Shown: positions 38,870-50,610 of the stretch, piece after piece
Position numbering within the stretch: position 1 is the first letter of the stretch
Layout: each line of letters starts with the position of its first letter
Notes under the pieces: generated by a model
The model's input: the letters and a program-made list of their open reading frames with translations, nothing else
Database searches by the model: none
What the model was told of the DNA's origin: nothing
Made by a program: the position numbers and the translations under genes
NCBI GenBank assembly: GCA_029962745.1
Contig: CM057161.1
Span: forward strand, 12,663,253 to 12,727,252
Length of the DNA: 64,000 bases
DNA from: Echinometra lucunter
Taxonomy: Eukaryota; Echinodermata; Echinoidea; Camarodonta; Echinometridae
Direction: 5' to 3'

Positions 38870-38960
38870 AAGAAGAAGAAGAAGAAGAAGAAGAAGAAGA
38901 AGAAGAAGAATAGTAATGAAAATGATAAAGATGATAATGATAATAATGATAATGATAATA
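38702..38960. repeat. Compound triplet microsatellite (AAC, ACT, AAT, AAG)
   Basis: Successive runs of AAC, about 27 ACT units, AAT, about 23 AAG units, and AAT/GAT units. The Asn/Thr/Lys homopolymer ORFs here are artefacts. Confidence 0.95.
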
Positions 38961-39355
38961 ACAATAATAATATTTGCTAAAAAACAATAGCGGGTACAAA
39001 GTATTTGTTTTGTGAAGTATTTTTTTTTTTTTTTTTTTTTTTGGTCACAATTTAATTGAGATTGTAGGAAATGTAGTCACACTTTGTTAAAACATCGGGA
39101 AAAACTTTGGGCATCAAATTTGGCACTTCAAATTCAAGTCGTTCGTAAAGTTGTTCGTAACTTTACCAACAGCTTTGTGAAACAGCTTTGTGAAACGCCC
39201 CAGATCTAAAACTACAGACAAATGAGGTCTGAAGATGGACCAACAGAATTGTTGTGATTATGTCCACAATAACTTTAGTGTCTATTTATGTTGTCATCAG
39301 TGAAGAATTCATCACCTTTTAACATCAGCAGCAAAGTGGTTTTTATTGGTCCACC

Positions 39356-40147
39356 TATAGACCAATTTCACGTCCGGTTTATGTATTTGGCCCTCTATCG
39401 GCGACGCCATTGCTGCGGTGGGCAAGCGCGCTGACCGCGATTGGCTCTGTGTACAAAATGAATGTAAGATATGAGATATGCCCCGATATTGTTCCATTTA
39501 CTTTATTCTAGATCAATAAAATAAAGCATGGATACATGGGTAGATGAGGTAAGACAATGGTCATATCTGACGGATGAAGGTATGATGTATTTTTGCACTT
39601 TCGATGGTTTTTCAACTTAGTTTTGTCAGTAAAAGTTCGATTGCAGCATAGAAGCCGTAGTAAACGGGAGCCCTAAATCTTACCCTGTTTACAAAGTCAT
39701 GTTTTCACTCATTAAATTTTACGCCAAAGTACATAATGATAATGTTTCTTGACTTCAAAGTACTTGCTGTTGATGTTTTTACCCACTGGCGCGAATTCCT
39801 TCACATTGCTTACGGAAACCTGGGTAGGGAGTACGGCTTCTCACACAAACAGGCTTCATGAGTCAAAAGCGAGTGAATTTCGCACTCAGTTAGCTTCCAA
39901 TTTTTAAAATTTCTCTAATCCTTGTGGCATTAGAGCACCGCACAGCTGCTACCTGAACTTCCCTGATAATTTCTCATTGCAAATATTAAAATAAATCTGC
40001 ATATACTGGTCAAAATAGACAAAAAATCGAACGAATGTACATAACGCGCTATTGACTTGTGTACTATAAAAGTTGGAGCGCCCACCGCAGTATGTCGAAC
40101 TGTGTCGAACAGTCTGCTGCCCTCTTGCGTTGTGAAATTGGTCTATA
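39356..40147. mobile_element. About 790-bp element with inverted ends
   Basis: The left end TATAGACCAATTTCACGTC pairs with the right end TTGTGAAATTGGTCTATA. A second inner pair (GCTGCGGTGGGC and GCCCACCGCAG) lies further in. No transposase is visible. The superfamily is undetermined. Confidence 0.75.
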
Positions 40148-41138
40148 CATGTATAACGGTTAACTGGTAATCACGTTGCCACGCTTTGGCGATTAAAAGT
40201 GATTAACATTTTTGTTGCGGCTTAAGGTGAAATCCCATCCATTATCTAAGGGTAAAGCTTTTGTACATGTTTACACATGAGAAATAAAGTTTGTGAGTTT
40301 TTTCTTTTTCTCCCCCCCCCCCCCCCTTTTTTTTTTTTGAGGGAAAGGAAGATCAAGGAGATACATAGGGCCTTTTTGGAGTGTATATCATGAATATCTC
40401 TTAATTTGTGCACTGACTTTGTGCACAAATCAGTATATTATTACGCTGGCGAGCTTAATAATATTGTGAGGTTTGAGTATGGTGATGGCTGAACGCTCAA
40501 TCCAGGGTTTGGACTTTTGTCCAGGTCCGGCACCCCCTTTAAATCAAGCGTCATGCTCTACAAAGCTTGAACAATATTCGGCTCTGTGAAGAATGGATTA
40601 ATCTGAATAACAATAGTCTAAGGAAGTCCCTCAAAATCGTTTTATTGACCGTGTGGGGAATACGAGGATGGTTTAGGCTAATCTCAATATAGCAGAGGAA
40701 AAATATGAAAAGGCGTGCGTGTATGGGGGTGGGGGTCTTCAGTAGCTTAATCGACGCATAGCCAGCAGATTTGTTTTTATGTTTTTTATATATTTTTTTT
40801 AAATTCTTTAACAAGAAGATTTTACTACCATTTATTCGGTTGTTTATTTCAGAGTTATGGGCCGGCCTCAGTTATCAGGCCACGTATAATCCTGACAGAT
40901 GTAAACACTGTCTATGCCGGAGGTGGAAATAAGGGGGGGGGGGGGGGGGGAGAGAGAAATGTAGTTTTCATCCCCAATAATGATCATGTATTAATCTAAC
41001 GTCAAGTCGATATTTTGGTTAACAAAGGTAAAAGTGACTGCGCTTCAAAATCTTTATTTAATATTTCGACATCTAGGTCCAGTTATCGTCACCTTCACTA
41101 ATAACTTGTACGGGAAACAGTCAATCCCCGCCCCAGCC

Positions 41139-41139
41139 C

Positions 41140-41188
<49 letters not shown>

Positions 41189-41196
41189 GTCTGTCT
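41139..41196. repeat. C-run followed by TC microsatellite
   Basis: About 11 C, then nearly continuous TC units to 41188, then TGTCTGTC. Confidence 0.85.
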
Positions 41197-41629
41197 TATT
41201 AGACGTACAAACCAGTGTGCTCACAAAAAGGTTTTTGTTTCGGATTCAGATTTTTTTAACGCCCAGACATACATTCATTCTTGTTGCGAATAGAATATAC
41301 TCATTGCGAATAGATATTGCGAATATATTTGTTGCAAAATCAGTTTTCAACATAACATGCCTGTTTACAAAAAGTGCAGCATTTAATACATAAATACATT
41401 AATGCATAAATACAATTGGGAAGTTCGCCTAATTTTTCACAACTGGTCATAATGTGGTATAGATCATATTAATATTGTGCATTTTCCCGGTCTTAATTTG
41501 CAGATATCGCAGTATTACAACATAAATCCATCCTGTGTATGTGTATTGTCTCTTGAATGATATTGCTGGAGTTAAAACAATAAAGGAACTTTAAAGATTG
41601 AATCATGTAAAGAAGCCTACTTTCACTGA

Positions 41630-41875
41630 TTAAAAAAAAACAATTATTAAACTGATATAGTCACTACACACAGTGCAGAGCACAGGATCTTGCTTTGGCG
41701 TTGAAAGCCTCCAGATCATTGACAGTGCATGGCTCTGATAGGAGGGACAGACCAAAAGGTGTTGCATCGTCTGATCCTCCCTGCAGTCGCAAGTAGTTTC
41801 TCCATCCCTATATAGGCAGGTGGGGTATATCTGAAAAAAAGCTATGAAGAGGCAAAACAAAGTGAAAGCTCTCAT
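41630..41875 (-). pseudogene. Fragment of non-LTR retrotransposon reverse-transcriptase ORF (C-terminal zinc-knuckle-like part)
   Basis: The minus-strand reading contains TTCDCREDQTMQHLLVCP. This matches the C-x-C-x(n)-QT-x-x-HLL-x-CP signature found after the reverse transcriptase or RNase H region of many non-LTR elements. Only this tail is present. Neither the polymerase core nor an endonuclease is visible nearby. It is a dead remnant between the two host genes. Confidence 0.65.
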
Positions 41876-42946
41876 ACTTGTTCAATTCTGAAAAAAAAAG
41901 GTCTGGCTCGTTATTCCCTCTTCTCCAAAATTAGAATATCTGATGGCGTTCTATTAAAAAAAAGAAAGATATCTCATTATTTAGTTTTCATTTTTCCGGG
42001 GGCTGAGGGTAAATTAAATAAGGGAACAATCGCCCCTCCACCCAATCTTACCCTCCGAAACGCTTTGGAAAATTTAAAAAAATCTGAGATACATAGTATT
42101 GTCCTAAACTTTTAAAATTATTTTTCTTTTTTTACAAAGTTTGCATGGACAGGGGTAGGACATGTCTTGTGTGAGAAGCCAAATCTGTTTGTAAATCATG
42201 ATTTTTTTTTTTGTTTTGAATAATGTTTTATTCCTTCCTCTTGAAATCAATATCACATTTCATGGAACAATCACAATAAGTCACATATAGTTGCTTATAT
42301 ACAAGGAAACTTAATGAAATACATTTATATCAATATAAACACAAATATGAAATAATGAACTTATCCATAACTGCAAAACAAGATTGATTTTCGCAATAAA
42401 AAAAGCAATACAATGCATCAATCAATTGATTTTTCCAATAAAAAAAAAATAATAAAAAAAAGCAATACAATGCATCAATCAATAGATATAGGAAATATAC
42501 CAAATTATACATGACTATTTCTTTCATATACTTTAAAATTAAAAGGAGGTAACAGAGGAAGGCATGATGCAGATCGGTGTCTGAAATATCTGCCCTCTAC
42601 GATATTATCTCAGATAACTAAGCCACGGCAGCAAAATTGTGATTTGACGCGACATGCATTTGTGTCTCCGGCCAAAGAAGAATCATCACTTAAACTCGTA
42701 GCAGTGACGTCTTAATGTCGGAATTCCTTTTCAGAGGATTAATACACTTGTGGAAATAACTATTTTCTGGAATTTACTTTAGAGTGGAGAGGGATTTAGG
42801 AGAGGTACAACGCTTCTCGACATCGCCCGTTGCCAATCACGTTGCCTTTCAAGTTCAGCGGTACAGTCCGTCCTTTTCACCCGTACCTACGGGGGCTATA
42901 ACACATCTTGTCCACTGAAAATACTCAGTGGAGGGAACTCTTCAAA

Positions 42947-43117
42947 ATGGAAGTTGGAGTGGTGTGTATACCGGACGATGCAGATCTAGATAGATTTAGA
43001 AAATTGGTAGATAAAGCAGATGGATGGACTGTCAAATACAATAAGAACAATATCAAAGTGTGGGTCCAGAATATAAGTGAGAAGGAAGCAGCAACAACAA
43101 GAATTCGCATGTTGAAG
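42947..43117 (+). CDS. STARD10: STARD10-like START-domain lipid transfer protein, coding exon 1
   Basis: ATG at 42947 sits in a strong context (AAAATGG) and is the first in-frame ATG after an in-frame TAA at 42899. The exon encodes 57 residues and ends in phase 0 at AAG|GTGAGA. The protein MEVGVVCIPDDADLDRFRKL and the later GWTVKYNKNNIKVWVQ match the start of the START domain of STARD10/PCTP-type proteins, with PDD and VWVQ as hallmarks. Those proteins carry phosphatidylcholine and related phospholipids between membranes in the cytosol. The N-terminal tail before the domain is very short compared with human STARD10. Confidence 0.9.
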
Positions 43118-43223
43118 GTGAGATGAATGTCACTGCCTTTTATTTTTAGGGGATGGGAGGCTGGGGGAAATGGGGTGGAGGAAAATCTGTTTCTTGTCTT
43201 AAATTGCTTGGGCTAGCTTAGGG

Positions 43224-43290
43224 GTTTTTGTTTGTTTGTTTGTTTGTTTTTGTTTGTTTGTTTGTTTGTTTGTTTGTTTGTTTGTTTGTT
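43224..43290. repeat. GTTT microsatellite
   Basis: About 15 TTTG units with one T insertion, 100 bp after exon 1. Confidence 0.9.
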
Positions 43291-43693
43291 TAAACTCTTC
43301 CGCATAGCCTTGTTGCATTGAGTTTAATGTGTATAATTTCTCTTTTGTTTTCATTCCACACCACAACTGAACAGTTTCTGACTAACTTAATTCTGCTGAG
43401 ATGTACATTTTGGGCTGTCATGTTGAAATGTAGGTTAAGAATAGTGTTCATTTATATGCATGGCCACTCCTTTGAATGATTCAGACATTTTTAAAAGAAA
43501 TCGTCCCATTGCCATGAAGCTTCCTTACAATAAATAAATAATTTGATTCTGTTGTGGGCATCAACAGAGGGGCAAGATGACTCGTGAACTACATGTATCA
43601 AAGTGATCAAGTTCATTATTTGTTTGGTAAGGGGCTGAGGGCGGGATGGGATCGATGGAGACCATCTTTTCCTCTTATGTCACTCTACTCTGT

Positions 43694-44614
43694 TAAGCCC
43701 GCTGCACACTATACCAGTGCTTCTCAACCAGGGGTCCGCAGCCCACTGGTAGGCGGCGAAGCTTTCTCAGGTGGGCCACGATGTCAGTCCAAAATATTTA
43801 AGAAAAAATTCTTGAATACTAGATCAAATTGAATTTAATTTATTAAACATAATGAAATAACATCAACAATTGTGGATTATCGTCAGTGCACTGTGCAAAA
43901 TTTTTTTGAAGATTTCTTTACATTTGAGGTGGGTGGGGGTATTATATCAGTCTTTCATTTATTGCAACCATCCATGTAAGTTGGATTTTGTAATGTAGTG
44001 GTCCAGATAATTACCACAGAATTCGTTCTCTGTTTTCTTTTATCATGTTTTCTTGATTTTTTTCTCATTGAGATTCTTTGAGGTGGTCCTCAAAATATTT
44101 TTGAAGAATGCAGGTGGGCCCCGAAAAAATTTTAATAGCCAAAGTGGGCCTTGAGGTAAAAGGGGTTGAGAAGTACTGCACTGTATGATCCGACTGTGAC
44201 CCGATTTTCGAATAAATGGCATTTTGTATTAGATATTAAAGTTAGAAGGTAAAACAAGTAAAATTATCTTACATGTACATGCATTTGAATTTCGGAATAC
44301 TGACAGGAATACTAAAATTCAAATCTTGGTTAACTGCAAGCCTTGTGGTCGGTGTAAAGGCAAATTGGCTTAAAATCGTAGCCGATCGCAAGATTGCTAT
44401 TCCGTCACTACGATTCGGAATTAAGTTCGCTTGCATTCTTACATGGAGGCTCGCAATAGCCTGGAATTTCGATTTTATTATTCATACGACTATTCGGAAC
44501 TTTTATCATTAAGATTTTATTTGTTTGAATGTTCATATCAAATGCTACATGTACATGTATGACAAATTTGTCCAAAATCAGATCGCAGACTGATATAGTG
44601 TGCAGCAGGCTTTA
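43694..44614. mobile_element. TIR element interrupted by a hAT element
   Basis: The left end TTAAGCCCGCTGCACACTAT pairs with the right end ATAGTGTGCAGCAGGCTTTA. Between them lies the younger hAT element 43715-44178. Without it the host element would be about 450 bp. Confidence 0.75.
43715..44178. mobile_element. hAT-type non-autonomous element
   Basis: The ends CAGTGCTTCTCAACC and GGGGTTGAGAAGTACTG are typical hAT terminal inverted repeats. Flanks CACTATAC (43707-43714) and CACTGTAT (44179-44186) look like a decayed 8-bp duplication. The 464-bp interior has no transposase. Confidence 0.82.
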
Positions 44615-44732
44615 GAATCATCTTTATACTTTGCCCTAATTGTTTCTTCTTTCTTCCTTTCCTTATTTCTTTCTTTCTTTCTTTTTTTTTTTTCTGTTCC
44701 TTGTACTGGGCCCATGAACCAGCAGTAGGTTG

Positions 44733-44830
44733 ACCGATTATTTTGCCTTGATGTTGTACAGCCCTTTGAAACATACATTTTGTATGTTTGTAGGAAGCTC
44801 AATATAAATACCATTTATTATCATCATAAA
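44733..44830 (+). mobile_element. L2/SINE-like 3' tail
   Basis: TGTACAGCCCTTTGAAACAT, then GGAAGCTCAATATAAATACC, then TTTATTATCATCAT: the usual 3' end arrangement of L2-type elements with a simple-repeat tail. Confidence 0.55.
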
Positions 44831-47133
44831 ATGGAAAACAAATATGAAGAGTTAAGTGAGCTTGTACTACTCTTTGTATGTTTATCACTTGCCTAAAAAT
44901 TGGTTTAAGGCCCGTAATTAAACTCCATGAAAATAGGACAGTCATTTTACAATGTCTGCAGGCCTTGGCACAAGTTGGCAGTATTAGAGCCTACTCAAGA
45001 AAGAAATAAAAATTTGTGAATTATTCTTTAAAAATAGTTTTTCTCTCTCATTCATAGGACCAAAATTCAATCAGTGCTAGCTGTGGAAAACTCAATGAAC
45101 TTTAAGGAAAAGTTACATGTACATGTAGTAGAGTCCTTGTCCCCTTGTAATTCTGGAAGGTATTTCGAACAGACTTTTTCTGAAAGGAAATGTCAATTTG
45201 CTTTATGTCACATCTACACTGTAAACATAAGTGTTAGGTGCGTTTGTAATTACTTTTTACACTATTGGGGGTTTAAAATGGAGTACATGTACACATGTGC
45301 ATGGTACATTGTACTTCAACATCATTCTTTTTTGTGAAAGTGTGCAAATATTAAGGGATGAGTCAGCATTATACATACAGTACTATTAACATTACATGTA
45401 CAGTACACATGGTCCTATACTGTACATACTTATATGTACATACATGATTGTTAAATCATGTATATGTACATAGGTTTGGCTTTGACTAGATGTTAGTTAG
45501 CCTTAGTGTGCCAAGTGTAATACATGTACATGCATGGTTCTTGCCAGTGCATAACAACCATGGTTCCAATACCATGCATAAAGGGTTTCAGACAAGGAAG
45601 AACCATGTGTGAAATTGCTGCACCATGCGTGGCAACAAGGGTAAAAAAATATTGGAGTATACATGTATATTCCTAACAATAATAATAAATGTCACAGATT
45701 GTTTTGCCTTTTGGCAAGTATTCTTACTTTTATGCCATTAGTAGACAACTCCTGCTTACCAAGAAGTATTTTTCATCTTTTTACTGTAGCATATACTGCC
45801 GCCACACCTAACTTTAGGTGTTATTCCGTAAACTTCCGAAACTTCCTCGCTTTGCGCAGAGTGGGAACCGTGTGTGGATTTTTTTTCTAGTGAGAACCCT
45901 GTGTACATGTACATTATACATTCTCATGTTTACATGTATGTGTGTATCATTCCCAAATAAAGCCAAGAATGTTATCATTCCTATTAGAAATAGATTTGAT
46001 CAGGCAGTTGCAAGATGAAATCATTTTCAACTCTCAAAGAGCGATTTTTATAGAGGAAGTCAAATATTAGCTCTGCGTCTAGCAGTCTCATGGTGAAAAG
46101 AACAAACAAAAAACTATGAAGGATTCATAAAATCATAGATCTGTAGACATGTACAGTTTACCCTTTGCCTTTCAATATCATTTCCATGCTGTTAATAGCG
46201 GAAAGACTGATGACATCATGACAGTGATTTTTCGAACATGTTTGTGTAAAACCACATCCACCCATAAACGTACAGTGTAGGGTTTTTTTAAAAGTAGAAA
46301 AAAAAAAATGACAAACAGCTATAACAATAGCAACAGTGACAATGATGATGTAAATAGGCAAGGCAGAGGTACATGTATATTTGGGTCATTTTGTGTCCCA
46401 TGACTCCCATCCATTCCTAAATATCTTTGAATGTGAAACAGTAGTCAACATTTCACTTTCCTTGATACATGTACACGTATGCCGTCGTAACAATCATCGG
46501 GTATGGTTACATACAGTGTATACTGAACTTTGACTTGCAAAAATGTAAGACGTGTGCAAATGCTATTGCTGTACTGCCTGTACACATGTACAATGTACGC
46601 AGATGAGAGAGAGAGAGATGGGGGGGGGGGAGGGAGTTTATTCTCTTCCTTTTTAAATGTGGGGGGGTCATAACATTCATCTGAATTTGGATGACATATA
46701 ACATGCATGTTTCATTTGTGTGGGTGTAAGTACTGTACACATATTGTATCTCCCACCTGAATGCAGTGTAGGTCATTTAACTCCAATTATCCAGTGGGCT
46801 TAGGGGTCATTTGAAAGTCGATTATTACCTCCTGAATGCCAGTGTCCTCTTTCCGAGAAATACGAGAAGTCCCATCCTTCCATCATTTTTCATCCTCTTC
46901 TGGATAAATCGATGCTAGTGGGCGGACACAAGGAGTGCGTGGGTTGATGGAGTATACATGGAAATTGAGGTAATCTCATTCAGAAAGATCACTGCCATCA
47001 CACTTCCCAATATAGAAATGGATATTAAAAGGCAAAAGTTATACAAGATTCTGTTTGTCCTTTAGCTTTGAAAATCTCTCTCACTTAATTCTCACACATA
47101 CATGTAGACAGTATTCTGTCTCCTTGTCTGTAA

Positions 47134-47635
47134 TTAAAGGCATTGGCTAACTTGGTGAGTAGCTGATTTAAAAAATTCTCAAACTAAGATGAAAAATGTG
47201 TATGAGTACTTGTATTTGTACTAAAAAACCCTGAAACCAACATAATTTGGAATGAAAAAGTGTAAGTTAGACGCAAACGGCAATTTTATTATCCTTCGTC
47301 TCACAAGACAATCACGAAGAGGGCCACTTTGCTTGAATTTGAAAATGCCGTTATGTACCTCCCGCCCCGTGATTCGCCAATACTCACAGTACAGTAAGGT
47401 TAGTCATACCCGCATGCGCACTCCTTATGTCTATTCTGTGTGCAACCAACCCTCGTATACTAGTAGTTTTCAAACATTGGTTCACATTTTTTATATTTAG
47501 AAATACTTCCTGTGGATATTAGACTTTGAAACTTTCAGACTGGTAATTTTACACTATAACCCTTATGTTTATCCCATTTTCAGTAACAAAACAAGATTTT
47601 TATAAAATCATAAGAGTGGTTAACCGATATCTTTA
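47134..47635 (+). mobile_element. TTAA-ended MITE family F, copy 1
   Basis: The 502-bp copy starts TTAAAGGCATTGGCTAAC and ends GGTTAACCGATATCTTTAA, with TTAA at both edges. Three more copies lie at 50074, 57694 and 60542. A small ORF starting MKKCKLDA repeats in three copies only because the element does. Confidence 0.88.
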
Positions 47636-48466
47636 ATCTTTTTTCCTTTTTTTGAAAATCTCTACTCATTGTGCTGCTGAATTTATTGGTGTATTGCTGC
47701 ATAGTATGAGCACTGTGATACATATACAGTGGAACCTTGTATATATTATAAAGAGAATTGTTTTGACAAATTCTCATCACAATGAGATATTGTTGGTCCT
47801 ACTTCTTTGTTGCCTTTTATTTTTTCAGCCCTGATACTGCAAGGTTGTTCTAGAGAAATGATTTCCACAGATTGAAAGGATTTTTTTTTTTTTTTTAAAT
47901 ATAATTAGGTTCCTATGGAGTTTGACCTTTTTTTTGGGGGGGGGACCATTTCTTTAGATTCAGTGGAAATAGCCTGTTGTGGAATTCGAGGATGAAATAG
48001 AGCACGATAAACAATGGCAACAGTAAAATGTGTGATCAATTGTTAATAACCAGGCGATTCCATTCCCTTATGCAGTGATCCACAACTTGAAACATGTCAG
48101 GCCTGTATAGACTGCAGAAGGAAAGTGGTACAGTCCTAGAATTTCCCTTTAAGTACATGTACGTAGATGACTAGATGGACATGTATATTGCAATGACATA
48201 AACTTTTAAAGGAAGCAAAAAATTGTGGTCTTTATAGGCAGGTCGTCTGTCACATCTACAAGTGTACATGCAGTAGTACAGTGTAAGTGGTCTCTGACTT
48301 ACTTTTTACATATATATGTAATAGGTTTCACTGTAATGTGCTGGGGAGCATTTCATGAAAGGACTTATCGGATGTTTTACTCGACAAAGTCTGTTTTATC
48401 CGACAGTTGCCATTAGTAACGATGCTTCTCAGCCAATCAAAATCAAGGAAAGATGTCAGATCTGCT

Positions 48467-48622
48467 GGGGGGCATTTCATCAACATTTGTTGTCTGACAA
48501 GTTGTCAGATCTGACATCTTTCCTTGATTTTGATTGGCTGAGAAGCATCGTTACTACGGCAACTGTGGGATAAAACAGACTTTGTCGTATAAAACATCCG
48601 ACAAGTCCTTTCGTGAAACGCT
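48467..48622 (-). mobile_element. CCAATCA family B copy, inverted, inserted in a sibling
   Basis: The sequence from GGGGCATTTCATCAAC to CGTGAAACGCTA is the reverse complement of the family B element, with the centre GATTTTGATTGGCTGAGAAG. Confidence 0.82.
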
Positions 48623-48623
48623 A

Positions 48624-48758
48624 GGGGGGTGTAACATAAAAAATACAATCAATCTTATGGCTGATATCAATCGTAAGTCTATGGCAAACCATGTACTTAC
48701 ATGTAAGAGTTACAATTGATCGTAAGATTGATTGTATCTCTTTATGTTACACCCCCCC
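48624..48758. mobile_element. Small palindromic element C
   Basis: The 135-bp element is bounded by GGGGGGTGTAACATAAA and TTTATGTTACACCCCCC, with inner arms ATACAATCAATCTTA and TAAGATTGATTGTAT. It lies directly beside the inverted family B copy. Confidence 0.82.
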
Positions 48759-48813
48759 ATTTTATGACAACTTGTCAGACAACAAATATTGATGAAACGC
48801 TCCCTAGGAGTGG

Positions 48814-48855
48814 GTTTTTTTTTTCTTCTTCTTCTTTCTTTCTTTCTTTCTTTTT

Positions 48856-48898
<43 letters not shown>

Positions 48899-48919
48899 CT
48901 CTCTCTCCCTCTCTCTCTG
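48814..48919. repeat. TTTC/CT compound microsatellite
   Basis: TTC, then about 20 TTTC units, then CT units. The KERKKERK-type ORF on the other strand is an artefact. Confidence 0.95.
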
Positions 48920-49495
48920 AAGTGCAGTGATGACTGAGTATTTCATTTTACACACTGTCGAACTGTTCAGTGCAGGTGTGTACATTTAGTACAGCCACAC
49001 AGTGTTAGCAGGCATCTGGTGTTCATTCATATTTGCTATGTACAATGTAGGTCAGGACATTGCCAGAGGAGACACAAAATCAATACTACACCAAACTGCA
49101 ATAATCCTTTAAAGGCCAGTGACGTGGGCACTTTCGAATCATTTTAGGAAGAAATGGATTTATGGTGCATGCAGCAGCCTGATGTACAATGTAGGCCCTA
49201 CTTGTTCTTGCGAAACTTCTTCTTATGACGTACGTGTACGTCTTTGTGATATCACCTGCCCTACTCTGGCAATGTTGTGAAGTTGGTTTTTAAAGGGGAG
49301 ATGAGGACAAAATTCTTGATAATCAGCGATGATTGCTGGACATTGTTTTGCAATTTAAAAAGTGTCTCTCGAAGATATCATGTTATGCTCTCTGCATTGA
49401 GAAAGAAATTGGTTCAGAGGAATTTTAAATGAATCCTGTTATACTTCGTACGTACATGTACATGTATGAAGTGACAAACCCCCGAGGTAAACCTC

Positions 49496-49534
49496 ATTTG
49501 TGTGTGTGTGTGGGTGTGTGTGTGTGTGTGTGTG
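49496..49534. repeat. GT microsatellite
   Basis: About 19 TG units with one GG interruption. Confidence 0.9.
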
Positions 49535-50073
49535 AAGTGAAATTGAATGGTACAGGTGTACATGTATGATGGGGCAAAAAAAAAAATCCACCCAGGAAAA
49601 TTATGCATTGAAGCATAAATATGAATGACTTGATTGCCTCCTGGCAGCGGAAAGGTATGGACCAATCAAATTCTATATACAACTGTAGTGCAAAATATGA
49701 TGTCACGAATGGTGCGTGCATACATTGTAGCTTTTGGCAAAATCTTACTTTATGAATATATAGAGTGTGCACTAATATGGATGAATAGCAGGAAAAAAAA
49801 TAAACGGGGGCTCGGGGCGAATTCGCCCCCTAAATGCCAAAAAGAGCCCTGGAAAACTAAAAAAGAGCCCCTGAAATTCCAGAAGGCTCCAATGTAAACT
49901 GTCATACAATGTAGAAAATTCAGGTGAGTGAGCTCAAAAAATAGCCCCGGAAAAAAAGTAATTAATTTTTTCCCTGATGAATAGTTTGCATCTAATTATC
50001 AGAAGTGACATGGTTTACCTTGCTATACAAGTAGTGAAAACTAAAAAAAAAAAAATGCAGGGATTTGCTGTGA

Positions 50074-50610
50074 TTAAAGACATTGGTTAACATTGTTATG
50101 ATATTTAAAAAATCTCATTTTGTTACCTGAAAATGGGATGAACATAAGGGTAATATACAAATGTACACGCTGTAGTATAAAAATACCAGTCTGAAAGTTT
50201 CAGAGTATAATATCCACAGGAAGTATTTTTAAATATTAGAAATGTGAACCAATGTTTGAAAAATATACGAGGGTCGGTTGCACAGACCAGATGTACATGA
50301 AAGGAGTACGCATGGGCGCATGGCTCAACGGACCGTACTGTGTGTATTGGTGCATCACACAGCGGAAGGCAGATTATATAATTAATGGTATTTTTTAATT
50401 CGGGCAAAACGGTCCTCTTAGTTTATTGTCTCTCAAGACGAAAACTAATAAAATCACGGTTTGCGTCTAACTTACATGTACAGTTTTTAATCCCGAATTA
50501 TGGTTGGTTTCAGGGTTTTTTAGTACAAATACAAGTACTCATACACATGTTTCATCTCAGTTTGAGAATCTTTTAAATCAGCTGCTCACAAAGTTAGCCA
50601 ATGCCTTTAA
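50074..50610 (-). mobile_element. TTAA-ended MITE family F, copy 2
   Basis: Inverted copy, 537 bp, from TTAAAGACATTGGTTAAC to GTTAGCCAATGCCTTTAA. It is slightly longer than the 502-bp siblings because of internal insertions. Confidence 0.87.

Larger units (their letters stand above)
32055..42946. other. Intergenic region between two divergent genes
   Basis: About 10.9 kb lie between the start of exon A (minus) and the STARD10-like start codon (plus), so the genes are head to head. Contents: 180-bp tandem duplication (32647-33006), foldback (33781-34032), an uncertain secreted-type ORF (37654-37950), G-run (38331-38349), triplet microsatellites (38702-38960), TIR element (39356-40147), C/TC run (41139-41196) and retrotransposon fragment (41630-41875). 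The rest shows no coding signal. Promoters of both genes must lie here, but no TATA box convinces. Confidence 0.7.
48343..48805 (+). mobile_element. CCAATCA family B copy broken by two insertions
   Basis: The left part (GGGGAGCATTTCATGAAAGG to AGATGTCAGATCTG, 48343-48464) and the right part (GACAACTTGTCAGACAAC to GAAACGCTCCC, about 48765-48805) together make one family B element. It is split by an inverted copy of the same family and by a different small palindromic element. Confidence 0.82.

Noticed and set aside
38648..38999. ORFs rich in Asn, Thr, Lys or Ser/Tyr
   Set aside because: They are translations of triplet microsatellites.
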